From: Rhizobium leguminosarum
Lineage (GTDB): Bacteria; Pseudomonadota; Alphaproteobacteria; Rhizobiales; Rhizobiaceae
NCBI RefSeq assembly: GCF_017876795.1
Contig: NZ_JAGIOR010000001.1
Span: 3,622,501 to 3,686,500, forward strand
Reading direction: 5' to 3'
Length of the DNA stretch: 64,000 nt
Positions 48,026-57,602 of the stretch are shown here, piece after piece (position 1 is the first letter of the stretch; each line of letters starts with the position of its first letter). The position numbers were made by a program, and so were the translations under genes. Under the pieces are notes generated by a model. It worked only from the letters and a program-made list of their open reading frames with translations. It did not search any database and had not been told where the DNA came from.

Positions 48026-48658
48026 TCACGGCTTTACGCAGTCGGGATGCGCCGCCTGGAAGGCCGGTAGTTCGACGCATCTGGCGTCGATATCGACGAT
48101 GCGCTGGAAACGCGTGAGATCAACGCCCCAGCGGCGGGCGTTGTAGACTTGCGGGACAAGACAGAGGTCGGCCATCGTCGACGCATTACCGAAGCTGAAG
48201 GCTCCGCCGGCTTCGGCGATCATGGCCTCCAGTTTACCGAGTCCGTCGGCGATGAAATGCTTCATCCATTCCTCCCGGGCGTCAGCCTTGTCGGTCACGG
48301 TCATGAGATGCGTGACGACATGCATATTGCAGATCGGATGGATGTCGATGGCGACCGCATAGGCAAGCGCGCGCACGTGCTGGCGATCGGCACTGTCCGA
48401 TGGCAGCAATCCGTATTCCGGCCGTAGCTCGGCCAGATATTCGATAATGGCCAACGACTGGGTCAGAACTTGTCCATCGATCACCAGGGTCGGCACCAGC
48501 CCCTGCGGGTTGAGCATGAGATAATCCGGCTTCCTGTGGGCTGCCTCCAGCAGATTGACCGGCACCGTCCTGTAGTCGATCTCCAACAGGTTGAGCGCGA
48601 TGCGGACGCGATAGCTCGCCGACGATCTCCAATAGTCGTAAAGAACGACCTCGTTCAT
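48026..48658 (-). CDS. maiA: Maleylacetoacetate isomerase
   Basis: A zeta-class glutathione transferase that isomerises maleylacetoacetate to fumarylacetoacetate. N-terminal Y-D-Y-W-R-S-S-A-S-Y-R-V-R-I-A-L-N-L is the S-S-x-S-x-R-V-R motif (with A in place of the usual C). P-Q-G-L-V-P-T-L near 50 and the GST C-terminal domain are present. 210 aa, normal length. Its ATG overlaps the fahA stop (ATGA), so the two are translationally coupled. It is the last gene of the homogentisate operon. Confidence 0.93.
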   Translation of the reverse strand: MNEVVLYDYWRSSASYRVRIALNLLEIDYRTVPVNLLEAAHRKPDYLMLNPQGLVPTLVIDGQVLTQSLAIIEYLAELRPEYGLLPSDSADRQHVRALAYAVAIDIHPICNMHVVTHLMTVTDKADAREEWMKHFIADGLGKLEAMIAEAGGAFSFGNASTMADLCLVPQVYNARRWGVDLTRFQRIVDIDARCVELPAFQAAHPDCVKP

Positions 48659-49680
48659 TGCGGCCCCGCTCCTCCATAGCGTTCGACGGTCTGCTCGATC
48701 GCCCCGAAGATCGAATGGCCGGCACGGTCCTTCATCTCGATGCGGACCTGATCGCCGAACCGCATGAAGGGCGTCTTCGGCGATCCACTTTCGATCGTCT
48801 CGATCATCCGGATCTCGGCGATGCAGGAGTAGCCGTCGCCGCCGTCAGCGACCGGCCGGCCTGGGCCGCCGTCCAGCTTATTGGAAACCGTTCCCGAGCC
48901 GATGATCGTTCCGGCCGTCAGATTTCGGGTTTTGGCGGCATGGGCGATCAGTTGGCCGAAGTCGAACGTCATGTCGATGCCGGCATTGGCCTTGCCGAAG
49001 GACTTGCCGTTCAAGCTCACCAGCAGCGGCAGATGCAGCTTGCCGCCTTCCCACGCGTCTCCCAGCCCGTCCGGCGTCACTGCGACAGGCGAAAATGCCG
49101 ATGCTGGTTTGGACTGGAAGAAGCCGAACCCCTTGGCCAGCTCGTCGGGGATCAGACCGCGTAGCGACACGTCGTTGACGAGCATCACCAGGCGGATGGC
49201 GCCGCACGCCGCCTGCGGGTCCGCCCCCATGGCAACGTCGCCGGTGATGACGGCGATCTCGCCTTCCATGTCGATCCCATAGGCCTCGTCAGCCACCACG
49301 ATCGGCTCGCGCGGCGCGAGGAAACCATCCGAGCCGCCTTGATACATCAGCGGATCGGTCCAGAAGCTTGTCGGCATCTCGGCGCCACGCGCCTTGCGCA
49401 CCAGTTCGACATGGTTGACGTAAGCGGAACCGTCGGCCCATTGATGGGCCCGCGGCAAGGGTGACGTAGCGTCATGCTCGTGAAAACGGAGCGCCGGCTG
49501 GGCGCCGGTCTCGATGCCTTCAGCAATCAGCCGCAGTCTCGGCGCCACATGCTCCCAATCATCGAGCGCCGCCTGCAGGGTTCGGGCGATATGGCCGACT
49601 TCGGTGCAGCGGGTCAGGTCGCGGGAAACGACGACGAGGCGACCGTCCCTGGTGGAGTCCTTCAAGGTCGCGAGTTTCAT
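48655..49680 (-). CDS. fahA: Fumarylacetoacetate hydrolase
   Basis: Splits fumarylacetoacetate into fumarate and acetoacetate. 341 aa. The FAH fold is shown by Y-G-I-D-M-E-G-E-I-A-V-I-T-G-D-V (metal ligands) around residue 140, V-S-L-R-G-L-I-P-D-E-L near 178, and T-I-I-G-S-G-T-V-S-N near 262. It lies between hmgA and maiA, with only 18 bp to the hmgA stop. Confidence 0.93.
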   Translation of the reverse strand: MKLATLKDSTRDGRLVVVSRDLTRCTEVGHIARTLQAALDDWEHVAPRLRLIAEGIETGAQPALRFHEHDATSPLPRAHQWADGSAYVNHVELVRKARGAEMPTSFWTDPLMYQGGSDGFLAPREPIVVADEAYGIDMEGEIAVITGDVAMGADPQAACGAIRLVMLVNDVSLRGLIPDELAKGFGFFQSKPASAFSPVAVTPDGLGDAWEGGKLHLPLLVSLNGKSFGKANAGIDMTFDFGQLIAHAAKTRNLTAGTIIGSGTVSNKLDGGPGRPVADGGDGYSCIAEIRMIETIESGSPKTPFMRFGDQVRIEMKDRAGHSIFGAIEQTVERYGGAGPQ

Positions 49681-49698
49681 GTTCCAATTCCGATGCTA

Positions 49699-51060
49699 TC
49701 ACTTGATGCCGGGGGTTCCGTCGAACTTGCGTTCCAACCCGTCCCAGCATTCGAGGTAATCCTCCTGCAGCGTTTCCAGCTCGGCGGCGTATTTCGTCAG
49801 TTGCTGCGGGTATCTGGTCTCGAACATGAAGGCCATGGTGTGATCGAGCTTCACCGGTTTGAGCTCGGCATTGGCTGCCTTTTCGAAGGCGAGCGCGTCC
49901 GGCCCGTGCGGCAGCATCATGTTGTGCAGGCTCATGCCGCCCGGCACGAAGCCTTCCTCCTTGGCGTCATACTGGCCATGGATCAGGCCCATGAACTCGC
50001 TCATGATGTTGCGGTGGTACCAGGGCGGACGGAAGCTGTGCTCGGCGACCAGCCAGCGCGGCGGAAAGATCACGAAATCGACATTGGCGGTGCCGGCATC
50101 TTCGGTCGGCGCGGTCAGCACCGAAAAGATCGACGGATCGGGATGATCGAAGCGGATGGCGCCGACCGGAGAAAATGTCCTGAGGTCGTATTTGAAAGGC
50201 GCGTAGTTGCCGTGCCAGGCCACCACATCCAGCGGCGAGTGGCCGATCTCGGTGATATAGAATTTTCCGCACCATTTCACATGGACGCGGCACGGCGTTT
50301 CCTTGTCCTCGAAGGCGGCGACCGGCGTCTTGAAGTCGCGCGGGTTCGCCAGGCAGTTGGCGCCGATCGGGCCGCGGTCCGGCAGCGTGAATTTGGCGCC
50401 GTAATTTTCGCATATATAGCCGCGCCAAACCGGCTGCTCGCCGGTCCTGAGGATCTTGAACATCATGCCGCGGGGGATGAGGCATATCTCCAGGGGCTCG
50501 ACGTCGATGATGCCCATTTCGGTGAACACCCGGATGGCGCCGAGCTGCGGCACGATCAGCAGTTCACCATCGGCGTTGAAGAAATAATCGTCGACCATGT
50601 CCTCATTGAAGACATAGGCATGGGCTGACATGCCGACCTGGGTCACGGCATCGCCTGCCGTCGTGATCGTCCGTACCCCTTCCAGAAAGGTCAGCCTCTC
50701 CTCGGGTGCGGGGATCGGATCCCAGCGAAGCTGACCCAGCGGAAGCGAATGTTCGTCGAGGCAAGGCGCGGTTTTCCAAAGCGGATAGGAAGCGTTGGAG
50801 AAGCGGCGAGTGTGACGCACGCTCGGGCGAATGCGGTAAAGCCAGGACCTCTCGTTCGTCCCGCGCGGCGCGGTGAACGGCGAGCCGGAAAGCTGCTCGG
50901 CATAAAGACCGTAATTGCATTTCTGCGGGCTGTTCTGGCCCTGCGGCAAGGCTCCGGGAAGCGACTCGGTTTCGAAGTCGTTGCCGAAGCCCGGCATATA
51001 TTTCAGTCTGTTTGCCGTCGCAGCTTCGCCGCCGGAAGCCTGGATCGATGTCTGGTCCAT
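49699..51060 (-). CDS. hmgA: Homogentisate 1,2-dioxygenase
   Basis: Fe(II) ring-cleaving dioxygenase, homogentisate to maleylacetoacetate. 453 aa. Typical N-terminus [19 protein letters not shown]. The C-terminal cupin has [27 protein letters not shown], which holds iron ligands, and H-G-P-D near 393. Second gene of the operon after hppD (62 bp spacer). Confidence 0.96.
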   Translation of the reverse strand: MDQTSIQASGGEAATANRLKYMPGFGNDFETESLPGALPQGQNSPQKCNYGLYAEQLSGSPFTAPRGTNERSWLYRIRPSVRHTRRFSNASYPLWKTAPCLDEHSLPLGQLRWDPIPAPEERLTFLEGVRTITTAGDAVTQVGMSAHAYVFNEDMVDDYFFNADGELLIVPQLGAIRVFTEMGIIDVEPLEICLIPRGMMFKILRTGEQPVWRGYICENYGAKFTLPDRGPIGANCLANPRDFKTPVAAFEDKETPCRVHVKWCGKFYITEIGHSPLDVVAWHGNYAPFKYDLRTFSPVGAIRFDHPDPSIFSVLTAPTEDAGTANVDFVIFPPRWLVAEHSFRPPWYHRNIMSEFMGLIHGQYDAKEEGFVPGGMSLHNMMLPHGPDALAFEKAANAELKPVKLDHTMAFMFETRYPQQLTKYAAELETLQEDYLECWDGLERKFDGTPGIK

Positions 51061-51122
51061 TGCTCAACTCCTCCCTCAATCCTCCAGCGCCGCCATCTCT
51101 CAGAGGCGTGGCGCGGCAGAGT

Positions 51123-52232
51123 TTACTCCGCTGCCGTCCCGATGACACCACGCTTGATCTGATCGGCCTCGATCGACTCGAACAGAGCCCGGAAGTTGCC
51201 TTCGCCGAAACCTTCATCGCCCTTGCGCTGGATGAATTCGAAGAAGATCGGGCCGATCACGGTTTTGGAGAAGATTTGCAGCAGGATTTTCGTCATGCCG
51301 CCATTCACCACACCTTCGCCGTCGATGAGGATGCCGTGTTTCCTCATGCGTTCGATGGGTTCGCTATGGCCGTTCACACGTTCATAGGACATGTCGTAAT
51401 AGGTCTCCGGCGGACCCGGCATGAAGCGCAGCCCGTTGTCGGCAAGCCGGTCTGTGGCCCCGTAAATATCCTCCGTGCCGACGGCGATGTGCTGGATGCC
51501 CTCGCCCCGGTACTTCTTCAGATATTCCTCAATCTGGCTGGTGTCGTCCTTCGATTCGTTCAGCGGAATGCGGATCTTGCCGCAGGGCGAGGTGATGGCG
51601 CGGCTGACCAGACCGGTGATGCGGCCATCAATGTCGAAGAAGTGGATCTGCTTGAAATTGAACAGCTCGCGGTAGAAATCCCACCACTTGTCCATGTTGC
51701 CGCGGAAGACGTTGTGGGTCAGGTGGTCGAGATAATAGAAACCGATCCCCTCTGGCTGCGGATTGCGCTCGCCAAGCCAATCGAACTCGGCATCGTAAGC
51801 CGATCCCTTGGCGCCATAGGTTTCGACGAAATAGAGCAGTGAGCCGCCAATGCCTGTTATGGCCGGGACGTCGAGCATCTTGTCGTCGCCTTCATAGGGA
51901 ACGGCGCCTTTCGACACCGCATGGTCGAAAGCATGCTTGGCGTCGACGACACGCCAGGCCATCGATGCAGCGCAGGGACCATGTTGCTCGACGAAGCGGG
52001 CGGCATGACTGCCGGGCTCGGCATTCACGACATAGTTGATGTCGCCCTGCCGCCAGACGGTGATGTCTTTGGTCTTGTGCCTGGCAACGGCGACATAGCC
52101 CATGCGTGTGAAGAGCTCGCTGAGCTTCTCGGGCTCAGGATGCGCGAACTCGACGAATTCGAAGCCGTCGGTGCCGGCCGGATTGTCGGCGGTGATTTCG
52201 GATGGCGGCGCATCATGCGGGAAAGGACCCAT
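51123..52232 (-). CDS. hppD: 4-hydroxyphenylpyruvate dioxygenase
   Basis: Converts 4-hydroxyphenylpyruvate to homogentisate. 369 aa from the ATG at 52232, preceded by AGGAGGAGAAA. Two VOC (vicinal oxygen chelate) modules. Iron ligands are in D-H-L-T-H-N-V (His), G-I-Q-H-I-A-V-G-T (His) and the C-terminal F-F-E-F-I-Q-R-K-G (Glu). It leads the operon hppD-hmgA-fahA-maiA. The frame continues upstream past this ATG, but the longer form has no support. An Lrp-type gene is divergent. Confidence 0.95.
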   Translation of the reverse strand: MGPFPHDAPPSEITADNPAGTDGFEFVEFAHPEPEKLSELFTRMGYVAVARHKTKDITVWRQGDINYVVNAEPGSHAARFVEQHGPCAASMAWRVVDAKHAFDHAVSKGAVPYEGDDKMLDVPAITGIGGSLLYFVETYGAKGSAYDAEFDWLGERNPQPEGIGFYYLDHLTHNVFRGNMDKWWDFYRELFNFKQIHFFDIDGRITGLVSRAITSPCGKIRIPLNESKDDTSQIEEYLKKYRGEGIQHIAVGTEDIYGATDRLADNGLRFMPGPPETYYDMSYERVNGHSEPIERMRKHGILIDGEGVVNGGMTKILLQIFSKTVIGPIFFEFIQRKGDEGFGEGNFRALFESIEADQIKRGVIGTAAE

Positions 52233-52361
52233 TTTCTCCTCCTGACTAGATGGAGTTTGACTGCGCAAAGTGTGGCCCAAAACGCGTGCAAAATCCTTGC
52301 ATTCTTCATGCCATGAGAAGATATTATGCACGGTTCGTGAGTGTTTTGGAGATTTTACGCA

Positions 52362-52862
52362 ATGGATGAACAGCTCGACAAATTGGATCTGCGCCTGCTG
52401 CAGGAACTGCAAAAGGACGGCAGGCTGACGAACAACGAGCTCGGCGATCGCATCGCGCTTTCCCCGTCGCAATGCTCGCGCCGGCGGACGAGGCTGGAGG
52501 CCGAGGGCTATATCCGCAGCTACCGGGCCTATCTCGACCGGGAAAAGCTGGGGCTGGATATGCTGGTGGTCATTTCCGTGACGCTTGCCACCCACAACAG
52601 AGACAATGCCCAGCGTTTCTCCCAGCTGATCAACGGGCTGCCAGAGGTTCTCGAAGCCTATGCTTTGACCGGTGAAATGGACTATCACCTGAAGGTGGCG
52701 ACCCGCGGGCTCGCCGACCTCTCCAAATTCGTCAACGACGTTCTGTTGCCGCACGAGTCCGTGCAGCACGTGAAGACCTCGATCGTGCTCGATACGCTGA
52801 AGACCTTCGAGGGCTTTCCGGTGCGCATGCCCGGCAGCTGGCACGGCGACAGCGCGCGATGA
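52362..52862 (+). CDS. Lrp/AsnC regulator divergent from hppD
   Basis: 166 aa. The helix-turn-helix includes N-E-L-G-D-R-I-A-L-S-P-S-Q-C-S-R-R-R. The RAM domain has G-E-M-D-Y-H-L-K-V-A-T near 107. 129 bp separate its start from hppD, so it probably controls the tyrosine/homogentisate operon with an aromatic amino acid as effector (inference). Start at MDEQLDKLDLRLLQEL. Confidence 0.88.
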   Translation: MDEQLDKLDLRLLQELQKDGRLTNNELGDRIALSPSQCSRRRTRLEAEGYIRSYRAYLDREKLGLDMLVVISVTLATHNRDNAQRFSQLINGLPEVLEAYALTGEMDYHLKVATRGLADLSKFVNDVLLPHESVQHVKTSIVLDTLKTFEGFPVRMPGSWHGDSAR

Positions 52863-52904
52863 TCTGCCATTGCCACCGATCGGCGACTTAATTGGCGACA
52901 AGCG

Positions 52905-53366
52905 TCAAAGCGGCAGTTCGGTCGAGAATTTCAGCTCGCGCAGCACGAAGCTCGAGACCACCGTGCGCACATGCGGGTTGCGCATGAGGTAGCGGGTCAT
53001 GAAGGCTTCGTAGCTTTCCACGTCCCTCGCCCGGATCTTCAGCATGTAGTCGAAAGCGCCTGACAAGGCGTAACACTCCATGATCTCCGGCCGCTCCAGC
53101 ACCACCGAAGCGAAAGAGGCCACCGCCTCTTCGTGATGATCCTCCAGGGTGACATGGGCGATCACGCAGAGTTTGAGATCGAGTTTGCCGGGATCGAGCA
53201 GCGTCACGCGCTTGCGGATGACGCCGTCGGCTTCCAGTTCCTGGATCTTCCGCCAGGCCGAGCTCTGCGACATGCCGGCCTTCTCAGCCAGATCTGCCAG
53301 CGACAGGCTGCCGTCGGCCTGGATGAGCTGCAGAAGGGTGCGGCGAAAGTTCCCGGTTTCTTTCAT
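52905..53366 (-). CDS. Lrp/AsnC regulator divergent from phhA
   Basis: 153 aa. Helix-turn-helix A-D-L-A-E-K-A-G-M-S-Q-S-S-A-W-R-K; RAM domain with S-G-A-F-D-Y-M-L-K-I-R near 103. It is divergent from phhA with 124 bp between starts, thus a likely specific regulator of phenylalanine hydroxylase. The two Lrp genes here are convergent and clearly different from each other in sequence. Confidence 0.88.
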   Translation of the reverse strand: MKETGNFRRTLLQLIQADGSLSLADLAEKAGMSQSSAWRKIQELEADGVIRKRVTLLDPGKLDLKLCVIAHVTLEDHHEEAVASFASVVLERPEIMECYALSGAFDYMLKIRARDVESYEAFMTRYLMRNPHVRTVVSSFVLRELKFSTELPL

Positions 53367-53490
53367 TTTCTGCCCAACACTCGGGAAAATCTGCCACCAT
53401 TATGCCAAAAGCCAAGATGAAAGAAAAGAAAATCCGTCAAAGCTGGAGGATAATGGCAGGAATATCGTCATGCTCCGGGAGGATCAGCCT

Positions 53491-54282
53491 ATGACCAAGG
53501 AAAGCAGCTACACCGCCAAACTGCCCGGCCCGAACGGCCTCTATGACTACACAGCCGAGGAAGATGCGATCTGGGGCGAACTCTACCGGCGCCAGATGAA
53601 AATGCTGGCCGATACCGCCTGCCAGGAATATCTCGACGGCGTCAAACTGCTGGGCTTGAAGCCGGAGAAGGTGCCGCAGCTTCTCGATGTGAACCGACGC
53701 CTGAACGAGACCACCGGCTTCGGGGTCGAAGGCGTGCCGGCGCTCATTCCGCCCTCGCGCTTTTACGAGCTTCTGTCGCAAGGCAAATTCCCGCTCGCAA
53801 CCTTCCTGCGCCGTCGCGAGCATATCGACTATATCGAGGAACCGGACCTGTTCCACGAGGTCTTTGGTCACTGCCCGTTGCTGACCAACCAGAGTTATGC
53901 CAATTTCGTCAGGCATTTCGGCGAAGCCGCCGTCCGCCTCGGCAAAGGTTATTCCTGGCATCTGTTCCGGATCTTCTGGTTCACGGTCGAATTCGGCCTG
54001 ATTAACACACCGCAAGGCCGCCGCTGCTTCGGCGCAGGCATCGTCTCATCGCCAAGCGAGGCGAAGGCGGCAACAGAAGGTACGGCCTGCGAGTTTCGGC
54101 CGTTCGATCTGCTGAGCGTGCTGAGAACCCCCTACCGGATCGATATCCTCCAGCCGATCTACTATGTCATCGACAGCTTTGCCGATCTGGAAGCGATCGT
54201 GGAACAGGATATCGAGGCCACGATCCTCAAGGCGAAATCGCTCGGTGATTTCGCCCCCGCTTTCGAGGCCAAGGCTTCGTAA
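53491..54282 (+). CDS. phhA: Phenylalanine 4-monooxygenase
   Basis: Pterin-dependent, iron-containing hydroxylase, phenylalanine to tyrosine. 263 aa, the bacterial catalytic-core size. Iron ligands H122 and H127 in H-E-V-F-G-H, and a Glu in W-F-T-V-E-F-G-L. GGAGG lies 8 nt before the ATG at 53491. The upstream frame is longer but without a ribosome site. Together with the hpp/hmg operon it provides phenylalanine catabolism. The aromatic aminotransferase step is not in the window. Confidence 0.94.
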   Translation: MTKESSYTAKLPGPNGLYDYTAEEDAIWGELYRRQMKMLADTACQEYLDGVKLLGLKPEKVPQLLDVNRRLNETTGFGVEGVPALIPPSRFYELLSQGKFPLATFLRRREHIDYIEEPDLFHEVFGHCPLLTNQSYANFVRHFGEAAVRLGKGYSWHLFRIFWFTVEFGLINTPQGRRCFGAGIVSSPSEAKAATEGTACEFRPFDLLSVLRTPYRIDILQPIYYVIDSFADLEAIVEQDIEATILKAKSLGDFAPAFEAKAS

Positions 54283-54328
54283 TCGCTGAAGCGGTGGGGT
54301 AGCGCGTGGGATCGCAGGGTTCTGCGTC

Positions 54329-55321
54329 TCACTTTGGAGCGGCTGAACTCCGGTTGACGAAGTCGACCAGGACACCCGGCTTGACCATGCCGGCCAGCTC
54401 TTCGACGTCCCAGTTCGTCAACCGAACGCAACCATGCGAGCCAACCTTGTCGATCAGCTTCGGCTCAGGTGTCCCGTGTATTCCATAGGTCGGCTCCGTC
54501 AGGTCGATCCAGACGGTTCCGACCGGGCCGTTCGGCCCTTTCGGAATGGTCAGGACCTTGTCGTTCTTTCCCTGCTTGAAGTTCAGCTTCGGGTCATAGC
54601 GATAGACCGGCATCCTCGCGACGCCCTTGACCTTGTGCTTGCCCGACGGCGCCGGATTGTCTTCGCTGCCGATCGTCGCGGGAAAAATTGCAAGCAGCGC
54701 TCCATCCTCGGCATAGGCCAGCACCTGCCCGGTCTTCCTGTCAGCCTCAATCCTCTTGACCTTGCCTTCCCTTGGAGGACCGGGGTTCACCACCCACACC
54801 GTATCGCCAGGCGCAAACTGCGAAGCCGGGTTGAGCGCGTTGACGAGATCGATGCCCATGTGAAACCGCTCGGACAGCTTTTCCGCAACGCTGGTATATC
54901 CCAAGCTCTGCATCTTTGCCTTCTCGCCGTAATCCTCGGGTATCCGGTCGACGAGACCCTTGGCGTCCTCTGGCGAGACGACGTAGCTCTCAACGATCGG
55001 AGCATCGCCTTCCAAGCGGGAGGCGACGTCCGGATCGGGCCTGCCATCGACAGGAAGTTTGTTCATAGCCTCGAAACCGGCCACGGCCTTGTGGACATTC
55101 TCGCCATAGACGCCATCGATCACGCCAGGAGATGCGCCCGCACGGTCGAGCAGGACCTGAAGGCGGATGATTGCCGGGTCCGGATCGTCGGACGAGCGCT
55201 TTTCTGCTTTGATGGAAGCAATCGAAGCGGCGTTGATTGCATCGGGCTTGAGTTCCCGCCCGGCGGCATCGCCAACGGAGATGACCAAAGCGAGCAGCGA
55301 TATCGGCAGGGCTGTTTTCAT
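54329..55321 (-). CDS. L,D-transpeptidase (YkuD) with peptidoglycan-binding N-terminus
   Basis: 330 aa, exported (signal M-K-T-A-L-P-I-S-L-L-A-L-V-I-S-V-G-D-A-A-G). A peptidoglycan-binding-1-like segment (V-L-L-D-R-A-G-A-S-P-G-V-I-D-G-V-Y-G) comes first. The YkuD domain follows, with Y-G-I-H-G-T and the catalytic S-H-G-C-V-R-L-T-N near residue 300. It makes 3-3 crosslinks or anchors proteins to peptidoglycan in the periplasm. A start 48 nt upstream is possible, but the signal peptide favours 55321. Confidence 0.92.
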   Translation of the reverse strand: MKTALPISLLALVISVGDAAGRELKPDAINAASIASIKAEKRSSDDPDPAIIRLQVLLDRAGASPGVIDGVYGENVHKAVAGFEAMNKLPVDGRPDPDVASRLEGDAPIVESYVVSPEDAKGLVDRIPEDYGEKAKMQSLGYTSVAEKLSERFHMGIDLVNALNPASQFAPGDTVWVVNPGPPREGKVKRIEADRKTGQVLAYAEDGALLAIFPATIGSEDNPAPSGKHKVKGVARMPVYRYDPKLNFKQGKNDKVLTIPKGPNGPVGTVWIDLTEPTYGIHGTPEPKLIDKVGSHGCVRLTNWDVEELAGMVKPGVLVDFVNRSSAAPK

Positions 55322-55408
55322 AAACGACAAATGGCCATTGCCGAAACTTGTTCCATTGAGCAAAGGCACTCGGACTTTAGGCTTAGTCGCTTCAAGTCCT
55401 TCTCCAGA

Positions 55409-56293
55409 TCACAGCGTCTTCGCGCGCCTCTTGGCTTCACGCGATCTTGCGTTGCGACGGGCGGGCCTCAGTTCCTCGATCGTCGGCAGCCACCATGCGG
55501 CGTCTTCAACTCGAGGCGTTTTCCCAGGCCAGGTGCGGACGAGTTCTTCGAGTGTGGGCACCCGCCAGTATCCCCAGACCTGATCATCGGCTCCGCCGGT
55601 ATAGAAGTCCGCCACGACGGCCGGGTCGGCAAGTTCGCCGGTTATCTCCGTAAAGACGACGATTCCATAGGAGATGGCGACCGGTCTCCCGATCGGCGGC
55701 AGATCGTCGCCGGGAAGCGGGTAACGACGGCGCTTACGTTCCGCGGAACGGAGCCTGCTACGGAGATCCAGCGCGGTCCCCTTCCGTTCCTCGGCGCGGC
55801 GCCGTCTCTCCTCCGGCTCGTTTCTCCGGGCCGCCGCTTCGATATCGGGCCATCTGCGCCTGAGTTGCTCATAGGATCGGAAGGGAACGTGCCATATCTT
55901 CAGATCGCCGTCCCATCGAGAGAATGGCACCTCGCGCAACTCGTCGACGACGGTTTTCGAATAGGGCGTGCGAATTCGAAAGCCAACCTTGCCGAGTTGA
56001 AGATATGGACTATCGATCGGATCGAAGACAAAGGCGTCGCGTCCCTTCGCATCGGCATGGGCGTCGGCTTCGGCCTCCAGCTCGGCAAGCCATCGTCCGA
56101 TGCGGCGGGAGGCCGTCCGGCCGGGAACGAACCAGGCCTTGCGGGAGTCGCTCCAGCGGGCACGGGGGAAGCGTCGTCGAAATTGCTCGACGGTCATCCT
56201 GTCGTACGGAAAGGAAACATCAGCACCGGGCTTGGGGTCGTCATCGCCAGACGGCACGTCGTCACGATCAGCCGGGGATTTCGTTTCGGTCAT
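55409..56293 (-). CDS. Hypothetical protein with HARP-like repeats
   Basis: 294 aa, very basic. Two similar modules, F-P-Y-D-R-M-T-V-E-Q-F-R-R-R-F-P-R-A-R-W and T-P-Y-S-K-T-V-V-D-E-L-R-E-V-P-F, each lead to an S-R-K-A-W-F-V-P or L-K-I-W-H-V-P segment. They look like the HARP motif of SMARCAL1-type annealing helicases, here without a helicase domain. A DNA-binding role is plausible but unproven. The rest is R/E-rich. Start uncertain; the frame could extend to a TTG at 56353. Confidence 0.6.
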   Translation of the reverse strand: MTETKSPADRDDVPSGDDDPKPGADVSFPYDRMTVEQFRRRFPRARWSDSRKAWFVPGRTASRRIGRWLAELEAEADAHADAKGRDAFVFDPIDSPYLQLGKVGFRIRTPYSKTVVDELREVPFSRWDGDLKIWHVPFRSYEQLRRRWPDIEAAARRNEPEERRRRAEERKGTALDLRSRLRSAERKRRRYPLPGDDLPPIGRPVAISYGIVVFTEITGELADPAVVADFYTGGADDQVWGYWRVPTLEELVRTWPGKTPRVEDAAWWLPTIEELRPARRNARSREAKRRAKTL

Positions 56294-56402
56294 GGAAGGA
56301 GAACGTTTGCGCCAAGGGATCGGTTTCCCCGGGCGCGACACCCAACCCCTCAATTTTCAATCAGCAAGAACGACGATTGCTATCGACAAGACCGCGGGCC
56401 CC

Positions 56403-56801
56403 TCAGTGAATTGTCTTCAATCGCTCGTCCGCATGGGAAATATTATGCAGTGTCGCCATAAGCTTCTCGAACTCGTTCAAGACCCGATTGAACTCGCCAT
56501 CCGGCATGCCGATGATTTCCGATATCGTCGAGGAAACGGAGGCGATGAGCCTGTCGATCCAGACGCAGTGGTCGGCCGGCACGTTGCCGAGAACCTCTTG
56601 CCGATGTGTCTTCAGCTCGCGCAGAATGCGGATGATAAGGGCTCCTCGGTCCGCCCTGCTCAAGGACCGTAGCCTGACCTGCGCCCTCTGGATTTCCGTT
56701 ATCAGCGTCGTCGCCATCCCCAGCCCCCCGACCGTCAACACAACCGATATCACAACCGTAGCGTTTGCAATACGGACTTTGGTCCCATAGCGGCTCGACA
56801 C
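56403..56801 (-). CDS. Hypothetical protein with N-terminal membrane segment
   Basis: 132 aa if started at the GTG at 56801; 104 aa if started at the ATG at 56717, which has a G-rich upstream run. The longer form has a hydrophobic segment ([16 protein letters not shown]) that could anchor it. The remainder is helical ([17 protein letters not shown]). It overlaps the BA14K gene by 52 bp in the longer form. No family recognised. Confidence 0.5.
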   Translation of the reverse strand: MSSRYGTKVRIANATVVISVVLTVGGLGMATTLITEIQRAQVRLRSLSRADRGALIIRILRELKTHRQEVLGNVPADHCVWIDRLIASVSSTISEIIGMPDGEFNRVLNEFEKLMATLHNISHADERLKTIH

Positions 56802-57394
56802 CGCGGATGATCAATTGCTCGTCCCACGAGCACCGGCGCGTCGCACATGCGCCGTGGGCCGTCCCATGGTTGATATGTATTGTCTTCCGGTCGATATGAC
56901 CTGTAGCGAGAGGCGCACCAAGCCGCCGCCTTCGCATTCACGTTCGCGGCTGCGCCTTCATCGGTCTCGGCGACAGTCGGCTGCAGGTACGACGAAGAAC
57001 AGGCGCGGATCTCACCGCTATAGGATCGATAGGTGTTGGTCGCAGGATCGAAGGAGCGGTAACGTTGCGCGCACCGGGCAAGGTGCTCGGCCGGATATTT
57101 TGGCAGCGGTGTCAGGTGATCAGTTGATGAGCCATCGGATTCCGGCTTTGCCATTGCCGTCATGATGGTCGGCGCCTCGGTGACATAGCTGGAATAGAGA
57201 GGCGCAATTCGCTCATAACGCTGCAGCCGAGGGTCCACTTTCACCGGTTGTGTCGTCCAGAGAGCGGGCGCCGCAAGATCTTGGAAGGCATGAGGCTCGG
57301 AATCCGCCACGACGTGGGAGGCAACGGATGCCGCACCTATGCAGGCCCCGACGGAGCTGACGATCCCAAAGGCGACCGATGCCAGCGCGTTCAT
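56750..57394 (-). CDS. BA14K family protein, two repeats
   Basis: 214 aa. An N-terminal hydrophobic export-like segment ([18 protein letters not shown]) is followed by two BA14K-type modules: [18 protein letters not shown] and [22 protein letters not shown]14K was first described as an immunoreactive lectin-like protein of Brucella. The ATG overlaps the stop of a small upstream frame (ATGA), so they are probably coupled. The last 25 residues after the second module are unusual for the family. Confidence 0.82.
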   Translation of the reverse strand: MNALASVAFGIVSSVGACIGAASVASHVVADSEPHAFQDLAAPALWTTQPVKVDPRLQRYERIAPLYSSYVTEAPTIMTAMAKPESDGSSTDHLTPLPKYPAEHLARCAQRYRSFDPATNTYRSYSGEIRACSSSYLQPTVAETDEGAAANVNAKAAAWCASRYRSYRPEDNTYQPWDGPRRMCDAPVLVGRAIDHPRCRAAMGPKSVLQTLRL

Positions 57395-57557
57395 TGTCCC
57401 GCCCCCTGCTGTTGCGCCTGTGGAACCCAGACGCGGCCGGCAGTGCTGCCATGTCGTCCGCCGGTGACGACAAGCATGGCGAGGATGCCGGCGATCGCCA
57501 GCAGGATGGCGATCAGCGGCAGGGCCAGACCTGCGGATTTCTCTTCGGAATGATCAT
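57391..57557 (-). pseudogene. Small membrane protein upstream of BA14K gene, frame problem
   Basis: A frame reading [29 protein letters not shown] is a clear membrane segment and ends in a TGA that overlaps the BA14K start. The only well-placed start (ATG 57557, behind GGAGGAGAGG) is in another frame and stops after 14 codons. One base is lacking between the two. Either a 1-nt deletion, a sequencing error, or an unusual start is involved. Confidence 0.55.
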
Positions 57558-57571
57558 GTGCCTCTCCTCCC

Positions 57572-57593
57572 CCCGGCGGCGCTCGCCGCCGGG
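57572..57593 (-). terminator. GC-rich hairpin after the first DUF1236 gene
   Basis: CCCGGCGGC-4 nt-GCCGCCGGG, 10 bp beyond the DUF1236 stop (minus strand) and just before the ribosome site of the next frame. Probably an attenuator or terminator separating the two units. Confidence 0.6.
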
Positions 57594-57602
57594 CACCGGC
57601 TG

